The notes beneath the pieces were generated by a model. The model saw nothing but the letters and a program-made list of their open reading frames with translations. It did no database searches and had not been told where the DNA came from. 64,000 bases of DNA from Minicystis rosea (lineage in GTDB: Bacteria; Myxococcota_A; Polyangia; Polyangiales; Polyangiaceae). Made by a program: the position numbers and the translations under genes. Every line of letters starts with the position of its first letter. The first letter of the stretch is position 1. Shown piece by piece: positions 35,901 to 44,562 of the stretch. The stretch covers positions 7,301,703-7,365,702 of the forward strand of contig CP016211.1 in NCBI GenBank assembly GCA_001931535.1, written 5' to 3'.

Positions 35901-36938
35901 CGCGATGTACATCGGCTGTGTGCCGGTGCTCTCGGCGAAGGCATCGTGTTGCGTGAGGAGGAGGCCTTGGAGAAACTCGAGATCTCGTCGCGGCCGGTTC
36001 GGCTGCGTGGTCGCCGGATCGACCGTGTACGGCGGCAGCACCGAGAGCGTCGCCTGCGCGGTCGCGAGCTCCTGCTGCACCACCGTGAGCACCTGTTGCA
36101 GCTCCGCGGAGGCGCTGCCGCCCGGCCCGAGCACGCTCAACGTGCTCGTCGTCAGCTTGCGCAGATCGGGATACGCGAGCGCGGGCCGCACGGCGCCGAG
36201 CCCGACTTGAAACGGCCGATACCCGCGCCGCGCCCACATGCGTGAGAGCACGTCGCGCACGGGTTGCTGGCAGATGCCCTTGTCCGCGCCGCAATCCGCG
36301 TCCCAACGACAGGCCTTGTCGCTCCCGGCGCAGGTGCCCGACGACGCGAACGCATCGAAGAGGCGGCCCATCGAGCGCGTCTGGCTCGGCATGAGCGGCT
36401 CGCCCTTGGGCTCGATCGGGTTCTCTTCGTAGAGCGGAGAGATCGTCTGCGTGAAGTCGAAGAGCGCGTCGTGGAGGCGAATCTGCGCGTTCGAATCCTT
36501 CGACGTGATGTCGGGAATCGACACGTCGGGGAAGATGGCGTTGAGCGCGCGAATCACCTCGCTGCGCCGCTGCGCGAGCCGCTCGAGCTTGGCCACCGAG
36601 AGCGTGCGCGCCCGCTGTTGGGCCGTGCCCGAAGGCGGAGGCAGCGCGGTGGTGTCGACGCGATCGCCGTAGTGCCCCTTCTCGTCGTAGTGGCAGATGG
36701 CGTTGAACGATGCGCCCGACAGATCTTCCGGGAACGAGCTCGTGCCCAAGCGATCACAGAACACGCCGTAGATGTCGTCGCCGAGCGTCGCCTTCGCGAA
36801 GGGCACGCGCGTGGCGTCGAACGGAGCCGCGCACGAGGACGCGGCGATCACCGCGCCGCTCACCCCGAACGCGCGCAGCATTCTCCCGAAGTGTCGCGAC
36901 TGCGACCCTCGCCCCAACCGACGTGAGCGCTGTTTCAT
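32910..36938 (-). CDS. giant lipoprotein of unknown function
   Basis: A 1342-residue protein with lipobox AASSC (Cys36). I recognise no family. It is soluble in composition, with Cys pairs such as GTCAGSDKACRWDADCG near 210 and ACDCSQKTG near 1055, long helical stretches and many Asp/Asn-rich loops. The ATG at 36938 has a GGAGAGG ribosome site; ATG at 36881 would shorten the n-region. It is translationally coupled to the FadL-like barrel, suggesting a periplasmic or surface partner for that pore. It is divergent from glmU by 131 bp. Confidence 0.8.
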   Translation of the reverse strand: MKQRSRRLGRGSQSRHFGRMLRAFGVSGAVIAASSCAAPFDATRVPFAKATLGDDIYGVFCDRLGTSSFPEDLSGASFNAICHYDEKGHYGDRVDTTALPPPSGTAQQRARTLSVAKLERLAQRRSEVIRALNAIFPDVSIPDITSKDSNAQIRLHDALFDFTQTISPLYEENPIEPKGEPLMPSQTRSMGRLFDAFASSGTCAGSDKACRWDADCGADKGICQQPVRDVLSRMWARRGYRPFQVGLGAVRPALAYPDLRKLTTSTLSVLGPGGSASAELQQVLTVVQQELATAQATLSVLPPYTVDPATTQPNRPRRDLEFLQGLLLTQHDAFAESTGTQPMYIAQRDGRGFVVPSGNTPGVAGTVPAPFSDLGNDGFADVDAFGRFIDGQGKPISVDPPFAIPGETQGTVDTFGRTAGAATSYAYLDTSRTLVGGLTKHLIPLLDPTSLAAGEPNAWQQEHESAMYALAGAYTLFGDREDATYDYAQEGAAGKTVNYRRFKPETSPLPDLVHALGQVLADKDSDALLLSLLDLFENHEQVVARLMGAALRIREISLQHDALAAQGKEKKAELAYEVPIWDEMAKIVDDILKKPALLQGLLEALAGNTVVTPYGNAQHMGDALSRFVSFRDGLTYDKYGTHTDGSAGGINGPAVNVTVGGNAHDDPKTPIDRSQPQTGDNMSCLQRSLMLIHDANGGPACNKDGAKVAAKLGGLSVTWPILGAGYGPCELFQFDNLGLFYLDSLLAPNHPKRSYLKIKASDLNGLLNFLGGVGVDQNAMLEQSSDIKGLTLHPEPYALHRLVFYGSKSSVYPAMPDVDSIHAGQQVDKFVSGSIEPVSAAWCPVDSNDPNKIPTCSDKSGTIRVRDANAIFLWERFGFTNYLAPVVTAFANTACNAAVSSCDTADLSGEKLLFDLFELLNKHWPGPDHGAECDKASSSIPCSEAGLNRYEPLLAEAFVSDIVPALHEFAKVAVEASKITVQRGGSAGQVWTGAQVLEKLTTILFSTDYAASVGMVDRQGNKAAKWVDGTNQPQLTVFTLFADALHKIDTRFASACDCSQKTGADQAECQKNVNECLADADARKGQWKRARSQLVDQFLAVEGEGTAAKFKNPTVAPTLVATLKLLREQINANCPDRESGTACTWAKKDLGDKLAGVMSRPLFAAIFDMQDKIRKDDQARRQLEAFLQYALAAATDDGETLQGTLASLSDILQVLADDASLTPILQAAASSAAPDADPNGPGMGSVTIKLLKVLTDDKYDRYHVVDRVLPNVVTPMDDGTKLAPIEIIMDVIGDVNRIDAADRGPMATDDYEAVMSTMQSFMEDKTRGVEQLYTIIQRRPKP

Positions 36939-37055
36939 CGGTAAACCTCTCCGTGCTCGACGAGACTAGATCAAAGCTCTCGTCAGGGGCGTATTGAACG
37001 CCGGTCACTGATGATTGCCGCGTCGCGTCAGCTAAGACGAACCGTGCTTCGGTGG

Positions 37056-37061
37056 TAGGCT
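37056..37061 (+). promoter_or_regulatory. -10-like box before glmU
   Basis: TAGGCT ends 8 nt before the ATG at 37070; no Shine-Dalgarno lies between. Leaderless start is inferred. Confidence 0.4.
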
Positions 37062-37069
37062 GCGCGCCC

Positions 37070-38500
37070 ATGTCGACCGAAGCCGAGACCTCGCTCACCG
37101 CCGTCATCCTCGCCGCTGGTCAGGGCACACGCATGAAGAGCGCGCGGCCCAAGGTGCTGCACGAGCTCTGCGGCCGTCCGATGATTCACTATGTCGTCGA
37201 CGCGGCCATCGCGGCCGGCGCGGACGACGTGGTGGTCGTGGTCGGCCACGGCCGTGACGAGGTGACTGCCTATCTGGCGAAAGCGTTCGGGTCGAACGTG
37301 CGCACCGCCGTGCAGGCCGAGCAGCGGGGCACGGGCCACGCGGTGCAGTGCGCCCTACCCGCGCTACCGGTGCAGGCAGATCGGGTGTTGATTCTGTACG
37401 GCGACACCCCTCTCCTCGACGCGGGCGAGCTCGGTCGCCTCACCGCCCTGCTCCCCCCCGGCGGCAAAGAGCCTTTGGCCATGCTCACCGTGAAGGTGCC
37501 CGATCCTCACGGATACGGCCGCATCCTCCGCGGCGCCGGCGGTCGCATCGAGCGCATCGTCGAGCATCGCGACGCCACGATCGATCAGCGCGCCGTCGAC
37601 GAGATCAACCCCGGCATCTACGCGGTGCGGACCTCGTTCCTGCGCGAGGCGCTCGCGACGCTGAAGCCCAACAACGCGCAGGGCGAGCTGTACCTGACCG
37701 ACGTGGTGGAGACGGCCGCGCGCGCAGGCGGCGTGGCCTCGCTCCTCGGGCGCGACGCGGCGTCGCTCGGCGGCATCAACGATCGCGCGCAGCTCGCTGA
37801 GGCCGAGGACGCGATGTACGGACGCATCGCGGACGGCCTGCGCCGCGCGGGCGCGACCATCCGCACCTCGGCGCGCGTGGACGCCGGCGTCACGGTGGAA
37901 GCCGACGCGATCATCGAGCACGGCGTGGTGCTGCGCGGCGCGACGACCATCGGCGCCGGCGCGCGCATCGACGTGGGCTCGGTGCTCACGGACGTCACCG
38001 TCGCGGCGCACGCGGAGGTGAAGCCGTACACGATCGCGCAGCGCTCGAGCATCGGCGAGAAGGCGCAAATCGGGCCGTTCTCTCACCTCCGGCCCGACAG
38101 CGCCGTCGAGGCGGAGGCGCACATCGGCAACTTCGTCGAGACGAAGAAGACCATCGTTCGTCGCGGCGCGAAGGCCAACCACCTCGCATACCTCGGCGAC
38201 GGCGACATCGGCGAGGGCGCGAACATCGGCGCCGGCACCATCTTCTGCAACTACGACGGCTTCAAGAAGCACAAGACCGACATCGGCCCGGGCGCCTTCA
38301 TCGGCAGCGACTCGCAGATCGTGGCCCCCGTGAAGATCGGCGCCGGCGCCTACGTGGCCACCGGAACCACGGTGACCCGCGACGTGCCCGATGGCGCGCT
38401 CGCCATCTCCCGCGTGCGCCAAGACAACAAGGAAGGCTACGCCGAGCGCCTCCGCGGCCGCCTCAAGGCCGCTTCCAAAGCGAAAGCCTCCGACGGCTGA
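37070..38500 (+). CDS. glmU: bifunctional GlcNAc-1-P uridyltransferase / GlcN-1-P acetyltransferase
   Basis: A 476-residue cytoplasmic enzyme making UDP-GlcNAc for peptidoglycan and LPS. The N-terminal uridyltransferase has LAAGQGTRMKS, QRGTGHAVQCALP and GDTPLL. The C-terminal left-handed beta-helix holds hexapeptide repeats and the acetyltransferase residues in HLRPDS, NFVETKK, NHLAYLGDGDIGEG and NYDGFKKHKT. ATG at 37070 begins the conserved part; an upstream in-frame GTG at 37052 is rejected. A 12-bp hairpin follows the gene. Confidence 0.96.
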   Translation: MSTEAETSLTAVILAAGQGTRMKSARPKVLHELCGRPMIHYVVDAAIAAGADDVVVVVGHGRDEVTAYLAKAFGSNVRTAVQAEQRGTGHAVQCALPALPVQADRVLILYGDTPLLDAGELGRLTALLPPGGKEPLAMLTVKVPDPHGYGRILRGAGGRIERIVEHRDATIDQRAVDEINPGIYAVRTSFLREALATLKPNNAQGELYLTDVVETAARAGGVASLLGRDAASLGGINDRAQLAEAEDAMYGRIADGLRRAGATIRTSARVDAGVTVEADAIIEHGVVLRGATTIGAGARIDVGSVLTDVTVAAHAEVKPYTIAQRSSIGEKAQIGPFSHLRPDSAVEAEAHIGNFVETKKTIVRRGAKANHLAYLGDGDIGEGANIGAGTIFCNYDGFKKHKTDIGPGAFIGSDSQIVAPVKIGAGAYVATGTTVTRDVPDGALAISRVRQDNKEGYAERLRGRLKAASKAKASDG

Positions 38501-38535
38501 ACGCGCCGCGCGGCTTCACGGAGCAGCATCGACAA

Positions 38536-38570
38536 GAGACCGAAGCGCGAAGACGCGACGCTTCGGTCTC
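38536..38570 (+). terminator. 12-bp hairpin after glmU
   Basis: GAGACCGAAGCG (38536-38547) and CGCTTCGGTCTC (38559-38570) pair perfectly across 11 nt, 35 nt after the stop. No T-run. Confidence 0.55.
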
Positions 38571-38573
38571 GCG

Positions 38574-38716
38574 CTCGTCGCATCAGCAAACAAGCGACGG
38601 AGCCTCGCGCTCATGCCTCTTCGTGCTCACCGACCCAGCGGGCCCATCGCATCAGCGATGGAGGCGAGGCTGGATCTCGCGGACGCCAGCGGCTCCGTCG
38701 CATCAGCAACGGAGCC
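38574..38716. repeat. three small hairpins sharing GCATCAGC
   Basis: TCGCATCAGC occurs at 38578, 38647 and 38698. Each copy is flanked by different complementary arms: CGTCGC/GCGACG in the first, CCATCGC/GCGATGG (38644-38661) in the second and GGCTCCGT/ACGGAGCC (38691-38716) in the third. They fill the glmU-ribA convergent gap. Confidence 0.65.
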
Positions 38717-38734
38717 GCCTTCAGCCCTTCGCTC

Positions 38735-39478
38735 TCACGTCTCCGTCGGCACCGGCGCCCCGAGCGGCCCCACGTCTGCAAACAGCGCCGGCTTGTCCGG
38801 CGCGGGGTTTGGGGCCGCTTGCGGCCCCAACGCGATGGAAGGCAGCGAGTGGCCCATGCGCACGCGCTTCGCCTCGAGGTACGGCGCGGAGTGCGGGTTG
38901 TGCCCCACGATGACCGGCGCGCGACCGTCGATGGCCACACCGAGCGCGCGCAGCGCCTTCACCTTGTCGGGGTTGTTGGTCATGAGCCGCACGGAGGACA
39001 CGCCGAGGCGCTCCAGCATCGCGGCGGCGGAGCTGTAGTCACGCGCGTCGTCGGGCAGGCCGAGGAGGCGGTTCGCGTCCACCGTGTCGTGCCCGCTCGA
39101 TTGCAACGCGTAGGCGCGCAGCTTGTTGGCGAGCCCGATCCCCCGCCCCTCCTGCCGCAGGTAGAGCACGACGCCGAGGCCGCGCCGCCCGATCTCGGCC
39201 TGCGCCGCCTCGAGCTGATCGCGGCAGTCACACTTGAGCGAGCCGAAGACCTCGCTGGTCAAGCACTCCGAGTGGACGCGCACGAGCACGCCGCTCTTGT
39301 TCCTCACGTCCCCCATGACCATCGCGACGTGGTCCGGGGACAGTCCGTGCGCGGTGCCCGCATCCCCCCAGTGGAACACCGACATCTCGAAAACCCCGTG
39401 CTTCGTGGGCACGGGCGCCTGCGCCAGAACTTCGAGCCGAGGCCGGATCGCCGCGCCGCCATCGACGGTGACGTGCAT
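38735..39478 (-). CDS. ribA: GTP cyclohydrolase II
   Basis: A 247-residue enzyme for the first step of riboflavin synthesis. Zinc cysteines are in SECLTSEVFGSLKCDCRDQL, the catalytic segment is YLRQEGRGIGLANKLRAYAL, then DTVDANRLLGLPDDARDY and LMTNNPDK. It lacks a RibB (DHBP synthase) domain, so it is the stand-alone form, with an extra 30-residue Pro/Ala tail. The start at 39478 is supported by GGAG 6 nt upstream; a longer frame to 39670 is rejected. Confidence 0.94.
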   Translation of the reverse strand: MHVTVDGGAAIRPRLEVLAQAPVPTKHGVFEMSVFHWGDAGTAHGLSPDHVAMVMGDVRNKSGVLVRVHSECLTSEVFGSLKCDCRDQLEAAQAEIGRRGLGVVLYLRQEGRGIGLANKLRAYALQSSGHDTVDANRLLGLPDDARDYSSAAAMLERLGVSSVRLMTNNPDKVKALRALGVAIDGRAPVIVGHNPHSAPYLEAKRVRMGHSLPSIALGPQAAPNPAPDKPALFADVGPLGAPVPTET

Positions 39479-39792
39479 CTCGCTCTCCTTCACTGCCTTG
39501 CAATCACTTGGATGCTTCGACGAGGTCGCCCGCATTCGCGCGGGCCCCCTCCACGTAGCGTAAGGTGAATGGTCCGGCAAGGCTGTGCCCGCTTGCCGTG
39601 CGGCCCGCTCCGACCTGCAATGCGCCGCTTCCCGATGCGCGCGAGCCCTGCTGGACCCGCGCCGATGCATGGATCAACGGGCCGCGGAGCCGCCTTGGGA
39701 CGCGCGCGAAAAGCCCAAGGCTTACAAATTTTTACAATTCATGCCGGGCGGGAACGAATTCGCTGACCGCGCCTGCTCGGTGCTGCCGAAGC
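39479..39792. other. 314-bp gap upstream of ribA
   Basis: No gene was found. I looked for an FMN riboswitch on the minus strand and did not find its conserved core. An AT-rich patch at 39722-39740 and a hairpin (39692-39721) are the only features. Confidence 0.5.
39692..39721 (-). terminator. 8-bp hairpin after the membrane protein gene
   Basis: GCCTTGGG pairs with CCCAAGGC across 14 nt. It lies about 70 nt downstream of the 471-residue gene on its strand, without a T-run. Confidence 0.35.
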
Positions 39793-41208
39793 TCAGCGCT
39801 GCATGGCTTCGGGGTGCGCGACGGCTGCCTCGGCCTCGGCATGCGCGAGCGTCTCTGTCTCTTCGTCGGCTTGCGTCGCGTCGTTCGTCCCTCCACGCCC
39901 GAGCTTCGCGATCCGCAGCGGAGCGGGCGTGTTCGAGGGGTCCGCGACGATGTTGTCGAAGCCCTCCGCACCCGCCAAGGTCTCGGCCAAGCCGGCCGCG
40001 TGTTGGGCCACGACGTCGGGCCCGGCCACGCGCCCTAGCTCCTCCAAGAGGAGGATGCGCTCGAGCGTCAGGGCGAGGAATTTGTCGACCGTCTTTTCCA
40101 TCACGCGGCGCAGGCGATCGCACGCGTCGCCATCGAGCGTCGCGCTGAGGGCCATCGCGGCCGCGACCCGATCGACGGTGGAGAGAAACGGGCCCTCCAC
40201 GATCTCGAGCAAACGTTCGCGCGAGACCGGCGCGTTGCGCATGTCGACGTTCGCGCCGGAGCCGAGCGCACGCAGGGCATCGAGCCAAGCGCGCGGCGAG
40301 CGATCGCCGCGGCGCAGCGCGGAGAGGGTCGTCGCATCCACGCTCCCGAGGGCTTCCATCGCGTGGGCGATCCGCTCCTCGATGAGCGACGAGAACACCT
40401 CGTCGTGCGGAGGTTGCCCCATGCGCTCGAACGAGCTTTCGATCTCGACGTGGACCGTCTGGCCCGATCGCAGGCGGAGCGACAACCCCGCCTCGTGGCG
40501 CACGACCGCGACGAGGTGGTGGTAGCCGAGGAAGTACGAGACACGCTTCCACACCCAGCCCAACACGTGCCGCACGCCGTCCGGGCCTACGGAGAGCTGC
40601 TCGTGATAGAGGAGCGCGGCCGCCATCCGACCGAAGCTCCGGAGCGCGAGGAGCGCGCAGAAGGCGAAGAACGGCGCGCTCACCATCCAACTCGGCGCGA
40701 CCCACGCGCACGCAGCGAAGAAGACGCCCCAGAAAGCGCTGCTCCCTGCGCGCCCGAGCCAGGCGTTCGTCTTGAAGGTGACCGTCGTCCGCGAAGGGTC
40801 GTGGCCGATCGCGCGGAGCAGCGCGCGCCCGTCCGCGATGCTGCCTCCCCGAAGGTCGATCGGCGGCCGGAGACCACGACGTCGAAGCAGGATGCGCGGC
40901 TCGGCGCCCGGCATCACGAGCGCTTCACGGATCTCCGTGCTCGACACGTGGAGAGCGCCGATCTCGAGACCGTGCTCGTCGGCGTGGACATGAACCGGCT
41001 CGAGCACGGGGTGCGCCGTGCGCATGCTGAAGAAGCCGGCCACGACGAGGAGCGCCGCGAGAAAAGAGAGCGGGAAGAGCGGGAGACCGACGACGGCCGC
41101 CGCGGCGACGATCGAGATCGGAGAGAGCGCGAGCGCGATCCACCACGGATTCGGCCGCGCACGCAGGAGACGGATGGACATGCGGCCGGATGGCGCTGCC
41201 ATGAGCAT
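39793..41208 (-). CDS. hypothetical membrane protein
   Basis: A 471-residue protein that I cannot assign. Two hydrophobic segments (about 20-60) and two more (about 155-195) suggest four membrane spans. Between them and after (about 70-125, 205-265) are beta-rich regions that look like paired PH-like domains. The C-terminal half is helical and ends Glu/Ala-rich with many charged residues. A TATCCT box lies 5 nt before the ATG. Confidence 0.7.
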   Translation of the reverse strand: MLMAAPSGRMSIRLLRARPNPWWIALALSPISIVAAAAVVGLPLFPLSFLAALLVVAGFFSMRTAHPVLEPVHVHADEHGLEIGALHVSSTEIREALVMPGAEPRILLRRRGLRPPIDLRGGSIADGRALLRAIGHDPSRTTVTFKTNAWLGRAGSSAFWGVFFAACAWVAPSWMVSAPFFAFCALLALRSFGRMAAALLYHEQLSVGPDGVRHVLGWVWKRVSYFLGYHHLVAVVRHEAGLSLRLRSGQTVHVEIESSFERMGQPPHDEVFSSLIEERIAHAMEALGSVDATTLSALRRGDRSPRAWLDALRALGSGANVDMRNAPVSRERLLEIVEGPFLSTVDRVAAAMALSATLDGDACDRLRRVMEKTVDKFLALTLERILLLEELGRVAGPDVVAQHAAGLAETLAGAEGFDNIVADPSNTPAPLRIAKLGRGGTNDATQADEETETLAHAEAEAAVAHPEAMQR

Positions 41209-41213
41209 CGATG

Positions 41214-41219
41214 AGGATA
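41214..41219 (-). promoter_or_regulatory. -10-like box before the membrane protein gene
   Basis: On the minus strand TATCCT ends 5 nt before the ATG at 41208, or 11 nt before the second in-frame ATG. Leaderless start is inferred. Confidence 0.35.
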
Positions 41220-41398
41220 CCGCGAGAAGCAGCCCTCATTCAGGCCTCGAAATGCCCCAGCACGGAAACGCCTTCATCGAATCGATGATGGCGCGCTGCG
41301 GCGAACGGACGCGAACGTGAAGGTCGTCGGGAATCGAAGCCGATCGAGCTCGTCGACGAGCACGAGCCATGAAGGCCGTGCTCGCCGGCGAGCGCGAA

Positions 41399-43168
41399 TC
41401 AGCTCACGCCGGCCGCGGCCACGAAGGCCTTGCTCAGCTCGGCCATCTTCGCCTCGGCGCGCGCCTGCGCGTCGGCCACGGCCTCGCCTGCGGAGATCGG
41501 CTCGCAGAGATCGAAGTAGAATTTGATCTTTGGCTCCGTGCCGCTGGGGCGCGCGATGATGCGACTCCCGCCTTCGAGCTCGAAGGTGAGCACGTTGCTC
41601 TTGGGCAGAGCGATCTTGGTGACGGTCCCGTCCTTCGCAGTCCGCGCTTGGGCTTGGTAGTCGCCGACGGCGAGGACCTCGAGATCGCCCACGCGCTTCG
41701 GCGGCGCCGCGCGGAGGCGCTTCATGATCTCGCCGATCTGCGCGAGGCCGTCGGCGCCGGGCATCGTCAAAGACTTCTGCCCGCTCACGAAGAGGCCGAA
41801 TTTGCGGGCCAGCGCTTCCAGCTCGTCGAGGAGGGTCTTCTTCTCGGCCCAGCGCACGGCGGCGAGCTCGGCGAGGATCACCGCCGCGCTGATGCCATCC
41901 TTGTCACGCACCACCGAGCCGACCGTGTAGCCGAGCGCCTCTTCGAAGCCGAAGACGAAGCGCGTGCCCGTCTCCTTCTCGATCTCCATGGCGCGGTTGG
42001 CGATCCACTTGAAGCCGGTGAGCGTCTCTTCGTAACGAACCCCGAGCGTGCGCGCGATCGCGCCCAACATCGGCGACGACACGAGCGAGGCCAGGACCAA
42101 GCGATCGCCGTGCGCCTTCGCGCCCTCGGTGAGGATGTAGTGCCCGAGCAGAGCGCCCACCTGGTTGCCCGTGAGCTGCACGTATTTGCCCGAAGGATCG
42201 CGGACGGCGACGGCGAGGCGATCGACGTCGGGATCGTTGGCGATGACGAGCGGCGCGTCCTTCTTGCGGGCGAGCGCGAACGCGAGATCGAGGGCGCCCT
42301 TCTCTTCGGGGTTGGGGAACTCGACGGTAGGGAAGGTGCCGTCCGGCTCGGCCTGCTCGGGCACCGTGCTCACGTCGGTGAAGCCGGCCTCGGCGAGCGC
42401 CATGCGGGTGAGGCGATTGCCGGTGCCGTGGAGCGGCGTGTAGACGATGGTGATCGAGCGATCGCCGTCGGGCCGCACGGAGAGCGCGCGCACGGCATCG
42501 AGGTAACGGCGCTCCACGTCGTCGCCGAAGCGCGACGCGAAGCCCTTCGCTTCGGCCTCGGCGAGCGGGAGGCGCGGCACGGCGTCGGCATCGGGCGACT
42601 CGGCGATGCACGCTGCGATGCCCTTGTCGTGCGGAGGAATGATCTGCGCGCCGTTCCCCCAATAGACTTTGTAACCGTTGTACGCGGGCGGGTTGTGGCT
42701 GGCCGTGACCATCACGCCGGCGACGGCGTCGAGATCCTTCACGGCGAAGGCGAGCAGCGGCGTGGAGCAGGGGCGCGGCGTGGTCTTCGAGGGAATGCCG
42801 AGCGTGGCCAGCACGCACGCGGTGTCCTCGGCGAGCTCGGGCCCGAGACGGCGGCCGTCGTAGCCGATGACGACGCCCCGCTTCTTCGCGCCCTCGGCGT
42901 CCTGCGCGAGCAGGTAGCGACCGAGGCCGAGCGCGGTGCGGAGCACGACGGCTCGGTTCATCCGGCTCTCGCCTGCACCGATGAGGCCGCGCAGACCGGC
43001 GGTGCCGAACTCGAGCGGGCCGATGAAGCGATCGGTGAGATCGGCGATCGCCGCAGCATCACCGGCCTTCGCGCGATCGAGCAAGGCGACGAGCTCGGCG
43101 CGGGTGTCGGGATCGGGATCGTGCTGGAGCCAGCGTTCGGCGCGCTCGAAGAGGGAGGAGGCGGTCAC
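41399..43168 (-). CDS. phosphoglucomutase/phosphomannomutase family protein
   Basis: A 589-residue alpha-D-phosphohexomutase of the PgcA/PGM2 type. All four signatures are present: active-site Ser in TASHNPPAYNGYKV, metal loop NDPDVDR, sugar loop GFEEALGY, and phosphate loop RPSGTEPKIKFY. It interconverts hexose 1- and 6-phosphates, feeding glycogen, trehalose or nucleotide-sugar synthesis. I place the start at GTG 43168, where homology begins; the GGAGG is almost adjacent, which is unusually close. A much longer open frame to 44758 is a shadow. Confidence 0.92.
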   Translation of the reverse strand: MTASSLFERAERWLQHDPDPDTRAELVALLDRAKAGDAAAIADLTDRFIGPLEFGTAGLRGLIGAGESRMNRAVVLRTALGLGRYLLAQDAEGAKKRGVVIGYDGRRLGPELAEDTACVLATLGIPSKTTPRPCSTPLLAFAVKDLDAVAGVMVTASHNPPAYNGYKVYWGNGAQIIPPHDKGIAACIAESPDADAVPRLPLAEAEAKGFASRFGDDVERRYLDAVRALSVRPDGDRSITIVYTPLHGTGNRLTRMALAEAGFTDVSTVPEQAEPDGTFPTVEFPNPEEKGALDLAFALARKKDAPLVIANDPDVDRLAVAVRDPSGKYVQLTGNQVGALLGHYILTEGAKAHGDRLVLASLVSSPMLGAIARTLGVRYEETLTGFKWIANRAMEIEKETGTRFVFGFEEALGYTVGSVVRDKDGISAAVILAELAAVRWAEKKTLLDELEALARKFGLFVSGQKSLTMPGADGLAQIGEIMKRLRAAPPKRVGDLEVLAVGDYQAQARTAKDGTVTKIALPKSNVLTFELEGGSRIIARPSGTEPKIKFYFDLCEPISAGEAVADAQARAEAKMAELSKAFVAAAGVS

Positions 43169-43347
43169 CCTCCGGTCATACCACCGCGACCCGCGGCAGA
43201 GAACGGACGGATGACCAGCGCCTCGAGCACTCGATTCACCCGAGCTTTCGCGGGTCGGTCGAGCGGGGCCCGAACGAGCGCGAGCACGCGGGCGGGCAGC
43301 GCGGAGGAAACCATGTCGCGCGTGGCTCGTCGGGCACGTGGTATCGA

Positions 43348-44562
43348 TCACCCTCGCGGCGCCACGCGTGCGATGAAGAAGCTGAAGCCGATCACGCCGA
43401 GCAGCGCGCCCGCGACGCACACCCCCGGCCACGCGAAGCGCGCGTACACCGTCGTCCCGAGCCACGATCCGAAGGCACCGCCCGCGAAGTAGAGCGCCAT
43501 GTAGGCCGTGTTGAGCCGGTTGCGAAGCGCGGCGTCGAGGCCGAAGATCCGCGTCTGGTTGGAGATGTGGTTCGCCTGCGCGCCGAGGTCGAGCAGGATC
43601 ACGCCGAGCCCGAGGCCGAGGAGCGATCCGCCGCCGAGGCCAAGCACGACGAACGAGAGCGCCACCGTCGCGAGCGCGGCGCCGTTGATGATGCGCGGGT
43701 CCCGCTGATCGGCGAAGCGACCCACGAGCGGCGCGGCGAGCGCGCCCGCGACACCGACGACACCAAAGGCACCGGCGACGCCGGAGCCCCAATGCTGCGG
43801 CAACGCGGCCAGATGAAACGCGAGGGTCGACCAGAAGAGGCTGAAGGCCGCGAAGGTGAGCGCGCCGAGGAACGCGTGCTGCTGCAACACGGGCTCGGTG
43901 CGGACGAGCGTGAGGACCGATCGATAGAGCTCCCCCCAAGGCACGCGGCGCTCGGGAGATTGCGGTGGAAGAAGCACGCGCAGCACGACGGCGAGGGCGA
44001 GCATGGAGCCCGCGGAGATCACGTACATCGCTTGCCAGCCGAGGCGCGCGCCGACGAGGCCGCTCACCGTGCGAGACAAGAGAATGCCGATGAGCAATCC
44101 GCTCATCACGTTGCCCACCACGCGGCCGCGCTCGGTCGGGTGCGCGATGCCGGCGGCGTAGGGGACGATGGCCTGCGGCACCATCGACGCGAGCCCGAGC
44201 GCGAGGCTCGCCGCGAGCAACCAGCCCAAGCTCGGCGCCGCCGCCACCGCGAGCAGCGCGACGGCGGCGAGCGCCGTCATGCCGACGATCACCCGGCGCC
44301 GCTCCACGCGATCGCCGAGCGGCACCACCGCGATCATCCCGAGGCCATAACCGAGCTGCGTGACCACCGGGATGCCACCGGCGGCGCGCTCGTCCACGCC
44401 GAAGGAGACCGCGATCGCAGGGAGGAGAGGCTGGTTGTAATAGAGGTTCGCCACCGTCGTGCCCGCGGCCACCGCGAGCAACCCGATGAGCCACGCGGGC
44501 GCGCGCGCCGAGTCCGTTCGGTCGTCCGTGGACGTGCTTGGATGAGTCTCGCGCACCGCCAT
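43348..44562 (-). CDS. MFS transporter, drug-efflux-like
   Basis: A 404-residue, about 12-span permease. NLYYNQPLLPAIA near residue 40, GDRVERRR between spans 2 and 3, and a repeat of that logic in the second half (GRFADQRDPR) mark the major facilitator superfamily, in the arabinose-efflux/YbcL-like group. ATG at 44562 begins the conserved part. Direct repeats upstream suggest a specific regulator. The substrate is unknown. Confidence 0.88.
   Translation of the reverse strand: MAVRETHPSTSTDDRTDSARAPAWLIGLLAVAAGTTVANLYYNQPLLPAIAVSFGVDERAAGGIPVVTQLGYGLGMIAVVPLGDRVERRRVIVGMTALAAVALLAVAAAPSLGWLLAASLALGLASMVPQAIVPYAAGIAHPTERGRVVGNVMSGLLIGILLSRTVSGLVGARLGWQAMYVISAGSMLALAVVLRVLLPPQSPERRVPWGELYRSVLTLVRTEPVLQQHAFLGALTFAAFSLFWSTLAFHLAALPQHWGSGVAGAFGVVGVAGALAAPLVGRFADQRDPRIINGAALATVALSFVVLGLGGGSLLGLGLGVILLDLGAQANHISNQTRIFGLDAALRNRLNTAYMALYFAGGAFGSWLGTTVYARFAWPGVCVAGALLGVIGFSFFIARVAPRG

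Noticed and set aside
37052..37069. Upstream GTG start for glmU
   Set aside because: The six extra residues are not in the family, and this GTG overlaps the -10-like box region.
39479..39792. FMN riboswitch upstream of ribA
   Set aside because: The conserved core elements were not found on the minus strand.
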